Source: Bacteroidales bacterium
Lineage (GTDB): Bacteria; Bacteroidota; Bacteroidia; Bacteroidales; Bacteroidaceae
NCBI GenBank assembly: GCA_015060885.1
Contig: SUXO01000001.1
Location: forward strand, 1-64,000
Length of the DNA: 64,000 nucleotides
Direction of reading: 5' to 3'
This document shows positions 18,401 to 26,888 of this stretch, in pieces. Each line of letters begins with the position of its first letter. Position 1 is the first letter of the stretch. Position numbers and translations under genes: made by a program. The notes under the pieces are model-generated. The model was not told the origin of the DNA. It ran no database searches and was given only the letters and a program-made list of their open reading frames with translations.

Positions 18401-20122
18401 TCAATCCTCTTCCTCAATTTCCTCTTTAATCTCATACTTTGCACGCATTAGGGGGAAGGCTGCGTAATAGTATTCGAAATCGGTGGGTTCATTGTCGAAG
18501 CCTGGTTTGTTACCCTCGGAATCGACTCCCTCTTCTTGCGGGAACACCAGCGACTGCGGAATCCACTCCATAAAATTGGGGTGATAGAGCAACCAGTCGG
18601 GCAAATCTCCTGTAAAGAAGTTCAGATTCAATCGCAAGGTCTTTATTTTAGGCAGGATTTTCGGTATATTGTTGTCGGCCAACCATTGTATTGTATCGCC
18701 ACCGAATGCGTCGACATCGGCCTGTGTATATGCCACGACACCATCCTTGCCCACCTCGAAATCGGGCAATTGTCCTTCGAGATAAGACACAGAGAAACCA
18801 AGATATTCGAGATTATCCCACAAGAACAGATTGCGCAACTGACTGGGACCGGTGGCACCACTTTTAATGTTAAGACCTATGCCGTCGGGGTATTCGTCTT
18901 TTTTGGTCAGGTCCTTCACTGATGAACGACGACGCATACCTCCGAGGTCGAGCACACGCAGATGCGGGAAATTCTCTTTGTTCAAGAACGAGGGAACCTC
19001 TTCAATGTTATTCGCATTCAAGTCGAGAACTTCAAGAGTCTCTCCCAGTTTTACAAAGTCCTCGGAAAGTGTGACAATACCGCAAGAGAAGAACACAAGT
19101 TCTTTCAAGTATTTCAAATCACAAATTTCAGAACCCAGCTCTACGTTTTTAAGGAACGCATTATTATTTGAGAAGAGCGTAAAACTTTCGAGGTACTTCA
19201 AATGTGATATCTGTTCGGGGATACTCTCTTCGGTATCAAAGAAACGATACAAAACCGAACGTACACGGCCGACAGCCTCATCACAAGGAAGATCCTTGTC
19301 GTTAACTTCCCACAACGTAACGCCGTCCCAATTGTTCATACGCTCACTTGTGTCCCATATTTCGCTATCACAACCCAGAAGTTCATAGGCAAGTATCATT
19401 GCAATTGAATCACCGGCACGGCTATCCTCAATTTTTACCGATGGTTTCTGCAATACCACAATTTCCTTTGTAACTGCAGATTTATCCTCGTCGGCGGTGG
19501 GAACAAACTGAATTCTCGCAATGCGCTCTTCGGGCTCCACATTTGCCGACCACTCAAAACGCAACTTGACAGTGCGGGGACGGGCACTTTGACTTGGTTC
19601 AATCTTATTGTCGGCATCCAGGACAACCCAACCTTCGTCGGCACCATCATAGGCTACGTTAACATCGAAGTTCACATTCGTTACCACATCAACCTCAAAG
19701 AAACGTTCGCCTCTCTTGCCCAGGCTCTCAATCTCTATCTCCTCCTTTTTGGGAACAATAGCTTTGTCATACCCTAACTGCTCAACAGATATTATAGACT
19801 CCATTGCGCCTGAACGAACTCTGATGTTACCACTACGCAGAATAAACTGCGGAGTAGATTGCACGCTCACTTCACAAGTGGCCATACCAACACCATTTGC
19901 CGGAGAAACTGACAGCCAATCGGGAGCCGATACCACGCTCCAGCCACCCATAGCCTGCACAACAAAACTCTCCTTGCCACCCTCGGCTCCCATTGTAATA
20001 TTATCCTTACTGAGCGAGAATAACGGATAGGACAAATTGGTGTTGTCATCGCTGTCACTGCAACCAATGAAAGCAAATACACCGACAAACAGTCCTAAAA
20101 TTATTTTAAATGTACTTTTCAT
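18401..20122 (-). CDS. BACON-domain and leucine-rich-repeat lipoprotein
   Basis: GGWSVVSAPDWLSVSPANG (BACON), LRR-like LEVLDLNANNIEEVPSFL; lipobox GVFAFIGCSD. Confidence 0.8.
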   Translation of the reverse strand: MKSTFKIILGLFVGVFAFIGCSDSDDNTNLSYPLFSLSKDNITMGAEGGKESFVVQAMGGWSVVSAPDWLSVSPANGVGMATCEVSVQSTPQFILRSGNIRVRSGAMESIISVEQLGYDKAIVPKKEEIEIESLGKRGERFFEVDVVTNVNFDVNVAYDGADEGWVVLDADNKIEPSQSARPRTVKLRFEWSANVEPEERIARIQFVPTADEDKSAVTKEIVVLQKPSVKIEDSRAGDSIAMILAYELLGCDSEIWDTSERMNNWDGVTLWEVNDKDLPCDEAVGRVRSVLYRFFDTEESIPEQISHLKYLESFTLFSNNNAFLKNVELGSEICDLKYLKELVFFSCGIVTLSEDFVKLGETLEVLDLNANNIEEVPSFLNKENFPHLRVLDLGGMRRRSSVKDLTKKDEYPDGIGLNIKSGATGPSQLRNLFLWDNLEYLGFSVSYLEGQLPDFEVGKDGVVAYTQADVDAFGGDTIQWLADNNIPKILPKIKTLRLNLNFFTGDLPDWLLYHPNFMEWIPQSLVFPQEEGVDSEGNKPGFDNEPTDFEYYYAAFPLMRAKYEIKEEIEEED

Positions 20123-20136
20123 TATCTTCTATAATA

Positions 20137-22803
20137 TTATTTTTCTAAATCCAGAATATCACAACCGCGTATGTCCTGTGTTTTGTCATACACAAGCATG
20201 GGCATACCATAGTAATACATCATACTATATATATAATCGCAGATTGGCGCAACGTTGATGGTTATATTGGGATTATCGGCAATTTCAAAATAGAAAAGGC
20301 TGCACATGCTCATTGTTTCATCCTCAATCTTTCTCAAATCGTTTCCACCCATCAGCAAATATCTCAATCCAAGATGCTGCCATATACCTTCGGGCCAGTC
20401 ACGCAGGCAACGGTTTCCATCCTCGTCGCTCTGATAACGGATAAAGAAACGGGAAAGCCCCGACACGCTCAAAGGTTCGGTGGGAAACTCCTTAAACCTG
20501 TTGTAACTCAAATCAACGGCTGTGAGATAGGGCATTTTTTGTGCCGAAAAGTCCACGGGCAATTCACTCAATTTGTTAAAGCTCAAATCAAGGGCTTCAA
20601 GCATAAAGGCATTATCACCATCGAAAGAGCCTTTTGGAATTTCGGTCATTCCGTTGCCCGACAATACAAGATAGTTCAAAGGAGAGTTCTTCTTTATTAA
20701 GATTGCGGGGAATGTTTCCAGCCTGTTCTTTGACAGGTTAAGCTGTGTGGCATTCACGCCGCGGAAGTTGTCACCATTCTCAAACTCGCTTATCTTGTTT
20801 CCCGAAAAGTCTATCGACTGGAATACATTTATATAACGGGCATTGAAAATGTCGGGGAAAACAGTCATTTCGTTGTTACTTGCGGTAAAGCTCTCCATTT
20901 GTTCAAAACCACAGAAGTAACCATCCTTGTTGGGTATCTCTTTGATTTTGTTGTAATCGAGATATACTTTGGCAAGGTTGACCTCTTTGCCAAAGGGGTT
21001 CAATTTCTCAATCTGGTTGTTTGTGAGGTCGAGCAGACCGAGCTTACGCATTTTATTAAGGTCGTCATATTCGGGGAACTCTTTCAAGTTATTATATCCC
21101 ATATATATACCTTGTACCTTTGCTCCACTTTTACCGTTTATGAGGGCCTTCCAGTCGGCAAGCAGCTGCTCGCCCGAAATGCTCTTCAAACAAGCAATGT
21201 TAATCATTTGCAGTTCCGGTATGTTGGACAACATATCCATAGGAAGCGCTGTCAATTGGGGGCAATTGTATATTTCCATATCGGTGAGATTGGTAAAGTT
21301 CTCCCAACTCCAAGAACTCTCCTCGTCTGCATACTTATGATTTGCATCGATATCGTCGATAAAGAAATTCTCGTGTGTTATGGGCGAGTTTGCGATATAC
21401 AACTGTTCCAACTTTGTACAACGCATAATAGCCTTGGAAATTCCTGTGATCTGGTTGGTTAAATCTCCAAACATAATATGCTTCAACTGCACGCTTTTCA
21501 GCGGCTTTTCATTCTTGTCCAATTCAATGGTCTTTTGCCACTCTTCGGACAGAGCTGTACGGAAGTCTTTTTTCAAATATTTCTCTTCGTAGTCGTAACG
21601 TATTGCGTTCTTCTGTTCAGCAGTCATTTCGGGGAATATGTGACCGCCCAACTCTTCGGAGTGGCTGCCCAAATAGAGTATAACCAGTTCGGTCAACTGG
21701 CCTATTGACGAAGGAACAACACCTTTGGCTCCAAAACCTTCGAGTGAGATTGTTGCCACACGACCGTTTGCGAAGAGCTGGACTCCGGGCTGAACACCCC
21801 ACATATCTATATCCTTGTTAAAGTTCCAGTTGCATCCCGGTGCCTGGGCTATTCCTGCATATTTCCAGTTGGGGCCATCCATTGCTTCCCAAATCTCTTT
21901 TAGGGCAATGTAATCCTTTATATACTCTTCGGTGCCTTTAATATCGAAAGGTACCCTGACATTCTCGCTGAGTTCATTGTCTGCAATTTCAAATGTCTCT
22001 TGCGTTGTGTTATATACCTCACCCAATAAAACTTTACCTTTCTTGTCGGAGTATGCTCTGAAACTATGTACCTTGTAGGTGCCGGCAGGCAGCCACACGA
22101 TGGTATCACATTCGGCATAAGAGGTTTCGCTGTTGTTGCCGGGGGTTGCATCGTTATTGAAGCCCTCCTCATATTTCACGGCAATCTCCTCAATTGTTAT
22201 TTTCTCCAAAGTAAAGGTGTTTTGTATTGTAATATCAGCACAAAGGATATTACTCAAATGGAAAGACTCGTCCTCTTCGGCACGGGTTGTTCCCATAATG
22301 TTTTTCACAATACGGAACGATGCTTTACCTCTGGGAGCGACTTCGGCCGACAAATTACATACCGCCATACCGCCACCTACAACAGTAAACGAAACGCCAT
22401 TAACATCGGAGGCCAACAATTCTTTGTCAAGTTCGTCGTACAGCACATAGCCTATTATATTATATGTGCCTGCAAGAATTTTCAGTTTCTCACTACGCAA
22501 GCCATACTCGGCGCTTTCATCATCGAACGAGTTGAAAAGCAGTGTGTGCGACAGTGTCTGGCCTGCACTCTGCATAATAACTTTTATCTTATAAGCATCG
22601 GACAATTTATCCAAACGCTCTACCGCACGGGTACCTATGGCACCACCTTCGGCCGATGCCTTTTTGTACAACTTGAACTGTACGTATCCATACAGGTCGT
22701 ACTGCGGTTGTGCCGCATCGTCATCGTCGGAACAACCGACCATGCCCAATGCCATAAAGGCAAAGAGCAAGGTCAATAGATATAAATTCTTCTTATTCAT
22801 CAT
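20137..22803 (-). CDS. DUF4458-type leucine-rich-repeat lipoprotein
   Basis: Repeated LRRs (LGLLDLTNNQIEKLNPFG, LEALDLSFNKLSELPVDF), lipobox GMVGCSDDD. Confidence 0.82.
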   Translation of the reverse strand: MMNKKNLYLLTLLFAFMALGMVGCSDDDDAAQPQYDLYGYVQFKLYKKASAEGGAIGTRAVERLDKLSDAYKIKVIMQSAGQTLSHTLLFNSFDDESAEYGLRSEKLKILAGTYNIIGYVLYDELDKELLASDVNGVSFTVVGGGMAVCNLSAEVAPRGKASFRIVKNIMGTTRAEEDESFHLSNILCADITIQNTFTLEKITIEEIAVKYEEGFNNDATPGNNSETSYAECDTIVWLPAGTYKVHSFRAYSDKKGKVLLGEVYNTTQETFEIADNELSENVRVPFDIKGTEEYIKDYIALKEIWEAMDGPNWKYAGIAQAPGCNWNFNKDIDMWGVQPGVQLFANGRVATISLEGFGAKGVVPSSIGQLTELVILYLGSHSEELGGHIFPEMTAEQKNAIRYDYEEKYLKKDFRTALSEEWQKTIELDKNEKPLKSVQLKHIMFGDLTNQITGISKAIMRCTKLEQLYIANSPITHENFFIDDIDANHKYADEESSWSWENFTNLTDMEIYNCPQLTALPMDMLSNIPELQMINIACLKSISGEQLLADWKALINGKSGAKVQGIYMGYNNLKEFPEYDDLNKMRKLGLLDLTNNQIEKLNPFGKEVNLAKVYLDYNKIKEIPNKDGYFCGFEQMESFTASNNEMTVFPDIFNARYINVFQSIDFSGNKISEFENGDNFRGVNATQLNLSKNRLETFPAILIKKNSPLNYLVLSGNGMTEIPKGSFDGDNAFMLEALDLSFNKLSELPVDFSAQKMPYLTAVDLSYNRFKEFPTEPLSVSGLSRFFIRYQSDEDGNRCLRDWPEGIWQHLGLRYLLMGGNDLRKIEDETMSMCSLFYFEIADNPNITINVAPICDYIYSMMYYYGMPMLVYDKTQDIRGCDILDLEK

Positions 22804-22820
22804 CCTTTATCTTATAATCA

Positions 22821-24356
22821 TTAATTAACGGGTTTAATTATCAACGCCTTCTTATTGACATTGCTTGTATGCAGACGAATGATTACCGGTTCGGTGAACC
22901 TTGTTGCAGCCGGGACTGTAAACGTTAGGACATAGTATCCATCGACAAGTTTACGGCTTAAACCCCATACACGGGCATTGGTGTATGAATTATTGCTCTT
23001 GTCGTATATTGAATAGCCACCACCCCAATCGGCCTCGGTGTATAGTGTGTTTACTGTATATTTCACACCGTTAACACCGTTCATTGTGTAAACGTCGGTA
23101 ATGGAGAGTTCGCTGCTTACCCAATCGTAGAGATCGCCGGCAGGTTCTTCTCCGGTGATAAATGAGGTGCCATCGCTGCCTGTCACACTGAAACCTTCGA
23201 TTGCAAAGATGTCCTTTTGAGTAACATCGGCAAGAACATACTTGATATTGTCATCGATAGCGGTTGTAATATCGGCCGATGCCGACAACGATGCAAGAAC
23301 ATTATCATACACTCCCGATGGTATGGCAAATATGTAACCTCGGCGAGAACGCTTCGCTGTTGTTGCCACAAAGGGTTTGGCAACAACGTTCACGGTAGAG
23401 AGGTCGGCATCGCTGCGCGAAGCGGTTAGCCAAGCATCATTAAGTATGCTGAATGTGCCGTCGGCATTCTCTTCAATTGACAAGAACTTACAATCGTAAT
23501 TGAAACATTTAACCGTGAAGGGCAAAGAGTTCTCAACATAGACATCTTCGGTTTCGCTTTCGATGGACGAAGCACTGCCCTCTTTCAAGAATGTTTTTCC
23601 GTCGAGAGAAACAAACCACTCCCAGGGTGCATAGCTGCCCGATATTGTAATTGCATCGGGGTTCATTCCTGCATAATTTACAGGGAATGCCTGTTCCGCT
23701 GTTCCATCCTCGCTTGCCACGACTATGGAACCCGACATCTCAAACGGAACATACTCGTCGATTACATTAAATATATAAGAACCATTATATATGGTGGGTT
23801 CGGACAACCATTCGGGATATGATTTTATTCCGCACAAATAGTTGGCTTCTATTTTGAAGGATGTCGATGCGCTACCGTCTATCTCTATTGCAGAAACAGC
23901 GTTGCCGGCCTCGTCGAGAATAGTTGTGGCGTGCTGCTTGGCATGACGATATATTGTTCCAAAATCATATGTATACCCGCCATAATTGAATGTAACCCTT
24001 GCACCGGCAGGCTCAAAAGTACGTGCATCATTGGTTATCTTCATATATATTTTGTGAACACCTGCTGCACCCATAATGTCGTTATAGTACTCACCATCTT
24101 CTGTGGTAGAGAACAGTACCCATATTTTGTCAGACATTGCCTTCCAAGTGGTTGTCGATGAGAACTCAATGGGTGTTATTATGTAATCCGTCTTGTCCAG
24201 GTCGGCGAGGTCGTAAGGCTCCATATTTATCAACTTGAACGAAGAGGGTTGCATTGGATAATTTGCAATTGCATTATCGTCGTCGCTGGAACACGCTGTG
24301 AAAGCGCAAGCAACAGCAAAAACGCTTGCAAATAATATATTCTTCATATTTTTCAT
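22821..24356 (-). CDS. surface lipoprotein of SusC/D-linked operon (DUF5003-like)
   Basis: Lipobox VACAFTACSSDDD; position in operon. Confidence 0.6.
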   Translation of the reverse strand: MKNMKNILFASVFAVACAFTACSSDDDNAIANYPMQPSSFKLINMEPYDLADLDKTDYIITPIEFSSTTTWKAMSDKIWVLFSTTEDGEYYNDIMGAAGVHKIYMKITNDARTFEPAGARVTFNYGGYTYDFGTIYRHAKQHATTILDEAGNAVSAIEIDGSASTSFKIEANYLCGIKSYPEWLSEPTIYNGSYIFNVIDEYVPFEMSGSIVVASEDGTAEQAFPVNYAGMNPDAITISGSYAPWEWFVSLDGKTFLKEGSASSIESETEDVYVENSLPFTVKCFNYDCKFLSIEENADGTFSILNDAWLTASRSDADLSTVNVVAKPFVATTAKRSRRGYIFAIPSGVYDNVLASLSASADITTAIDDNIKYVLADVTQKDIFAIEGFSVTGSDGTSFITGEEPAGDLYDWVSSELSITDVYTMNGVNGVKYTVNTLYTEADWGGGYSIYDKSNNSYTNARVWGLSRKLVDGYYVLTFTVPAATRFTEPVIIRLHTSNVNKKALIIKPVN

Positions 24357-24386
24357 ACTAATTAGTTTCTCAATTATTCAATGTTA

Positions 24387-25322
24387 TCACTTACCCAGCT
24401 TTAAGGCTGCCGATTTTCCGGTGTATGCACCTTCGTTGTACATCTTTTTAGCCTCATCGTCGCTTATCCACTCGACAGCGTTGACAAATGTTCCAATAAC
24501 ATTCATTCCTGACATACTGGGAACATACAACGACATATATTGCCATATGAATGTTTCGCAACTGCTGTAATAAGAGACATACATTGTAGGTTGATAGAGA
24601 TTAATTATGCCATCCTCGCCATACTTGGTACCAAAGGCCTCGTCGGTGGGACCGAACTCCTGCTCTTTGAACTTGATAAGAGGGTTAAGAATGTCGTTTG
24701 TCGTAAGTTTAATCTTAACATCGTAACCGTTGTAGAAGTAGTCCTTGATGATTATGGTATTCTCCTCTTCGGGATCTATTTCGGCATATGTCAGACGATT
24801 GCTGTAATTGGTATAGTTCTGCAAGAATGTAGACACCACAGAGCAGTAACCCGCGAAGGCGTTTATATCGAGTTTGCAGGCCTTCTGCAAGAACACCTTT
24901 GTTTCAATACCATAGAGGTTCCACTGTGTATCTTCCTTGGAGATAAGGCGCAGAGAGAAGCCGAGCGAGTCACCCACTTCAATATTGGAGTGATAACCGC
25001 GGACATTCACATTGCCGACCAGCTGACCGGCAGGAATTACCACATTGTTTGTGAGCAATGAGTAGTGACGTCCCTCGTGGGCATTGCTCACGCTGTCGAC
25101 AATTTCCACAGCCAGCACACGGTCGTAATCGCAGGCTCTTGTTGCCACAACCGGCAACTGGAAATACTCCTCATCGTTCTGTACGGGAAGCTGGTACAGA
25201 GTATCGGAGAACATTATGTAGTTGGGGCCCTCGTATGTTACATATTCGGCATCGGTGTCACAAGAAGAGAACGATACCGAGATAACAAGAAGCAGATATG
25301 TATATTTAAGTATATTCTTCAT
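24387..25322 (-). CDS. DUF4984-like lipoprotein
   Basis: Lipobox VSFSSCDTDAEYVTYEGPNYIMFSDT; position downstream of susD-like gene. Confidence 0.7.
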   Translation of the reverse strand: MKNILKYTYLLLVISVSFSSCDTDAEYVTYEGPNYIMFSDTLYQLPVQNDEEYFQLPVVATRACDYDRVLAVEIVDSVSNAHEGRHYSLLTNNVVIPAGQLVGNVNVRGYHSNIEVGDSLGFSLRLISKEDTQWNLYGIETKVFLQKACKLDINAFAGYCSVVSTFLQNYTNYSNRLTYAEIDPEEENTIIIKDYFYNGYDVKIKLTTNDILNPLIKFKEQEFGPTDEAFGTKYGEDGIINLYQPTMYVSYYSSCETFIWQYMSLYVPSMSGMNVIGTFVNAVEWISDDEAKKMYNEGAYTGKSAALKLGK

Positions 25323-25340
25323 TTTCTGTTCCTCCTCTTA

Positions 25341-26876
25341 TTATTTGTTACTTGCATTGGGTTGGATTTGAGAACCGGGAGCATCGAGTTCGTGCTGCGG
25401 TATGGGCCATACGAAGAGCGGGTTGTCGGCCTCTACCTTCAAGCTGCTGCCGTGAGCTATTGACTGCTCTTGCGGCTTGCGCTCGAAACCTTTGCCCCAG
25501 CGTTTGAGGTCTTGCAGGCGGAAGCCCTCCATATAAAGTTCCTTCACGCGCTCTTCTTCAATGATTTCCATTGCATTCTCGCTGTTCATTGTAACACCGC
25601 CGCCGTAGGATGTGTCATAACGTTTCAGACGCAATGCCGATATATCCTTTGCTGCCTTGTTGTATTCGGGTGTTTCCTTCTGACAGTAGGCTTCGGCACG
25701 GATGAGGTATTGCTCCGATAAACGGAAGACCTTGGGCATTGACTTGTGCAACAGTTGTGCTTCGTTGAACAGGTCGGCGTTCCCGAAATATTTATAGAGA
25801 AGAGGCCAGGTGAGCCCGTGGCTATGACCGGTTGTTACGGTGTAGAAGAAGTAATCGTCGCGCAGGTCATTGCTTGCATAGAGTTCTAATACCCACAAGG
25901 CGGGTACGTAGTCGGGGTAATAGCTGGTGAAGTCGTAGTTCCAGAAGATTGTTCCCAAAGAACCGCCGTAGTTGGTAGATGTAAAGCCAACCTTCCATAT
26001 AATTTCAGTGGCCTTGTCGCACTCCCACATATATTGGTATAAGCTGATGCCGGAGGTGTACTCGGTGGTGGTGCTCGACAATTCGTAGTAGCCGCAATCG
26101 ATCAGTTTTGTTGAGTATTTGATGGCATCGTCCCACTTGCGCATATAGAGTGATATGCGGGCAAGAAGGGCGTAAGCGGTATACTCGTTAAAATATTGTG
26201 CGGCATTGTAGAGCTCGCCATCGATTTTGGCATCGTAGTCATCGCCGAGGGCAAGCAGTTCGGCCGCGCGGTTCAGGTCTTTTATAACGAACTGGTACGA
26301 GTCGTAAAGCGATGAACGGGTGATGTTCTTTGCTCCATAGTAGGAGTCGGTTATTACTACACCCAGCTGCTGCTTGGCATCTTCGTCCGATTTGTAATCG
26401 ACACAATAGAGCTTGATGAGTTCGGAGTATGAGAGAGCGCGTGCAAAATAGGCTTCACCGCGAAGACGTTCAAGGTAATCGATGTCATCGTCGTTGGTAA
26501 GTGTGCCTTGCAGGGTGGCAGCGTTGTCTAGGAAGAAGTTACAGTTTCCGATAACTTCGTACAGACTGCCATAAACGGCCTCTATTTCAGGGTTTGTGGG
26601 GAGAATGTCCCAACGCCATATATCGCCGTGAGTGTTTGTGTAACCATTCACTGCATACACGAAATCGGATTGCAAGTCGGGCAACAAAGTCAGGTGACCG
26701 CTGTACAAGGCCGAACTCATGAGCGATGAATAGATACCGATTACTGCCTCGTCGGCCTGGTCTATATTAAGTATTGCTCTGTCGGCAAGCACCGCATCTT
26801 CGGGGTGCTTATCCAGGCAGGATGTTGCGCCAAAAGCAACCAACATCGCCATTATATATATCTTGATATTTTTCAT
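25341..26876 (-). CDS. SusD/RagB family nutrient-binding outer membrane lipoprotein
   Basis: GATSCLDKHPEDAVL; LRGEAYFARALSYSELIKLYC; C-terminal KRWGKGFER...WPIPQHELDA. Confidence 0.93.
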   Translation of the reverse strand: MKNIKIYIMAMLVAFGATSCLDKHPEDAVLADRAILNIDQADEAVIGIYSSLMSSALYSGHLTLLPDLQSDFVYAVNGYTNTHGDIWRWDILPTNPEIEAVYGSLYEVIGNCNFFLDNAATLQGTLTNDDDIDYLERLRGEAYFARALSYSELIKLYCVDYKSDEDAKQQLGVVITDSYYGAKNITRSSLYDSYQFVIKDLNRAAELLALGDDYDAKIDGELYNAAQYFNEYTAYALLARISLYMRKWDDAIKYSTKLIDCGYYELSSTTTEYTSGISLYQYMWECDKATEIIWKVGFTSTNYGGSLGTIFWNYDFTSYYPDYVPALWVLELYASNDLRDDYFFYTVTTGHSHGLTWPLLYKYFGNADLFNEAQLLHKSMPKVFRLSEQYLIRAEAYCQKETPEYNKAAKDISALRLKRYDTSYGGGVTMNSENAMEIIEEERVKELYMEGFRLQDLKRWGKGFERKPQEQSIAHGSSLKVEADNPLFVWPIPQHELDAPGSQIQPNASNK

Positions 26877-26888
26877 TTTCCGCTAATT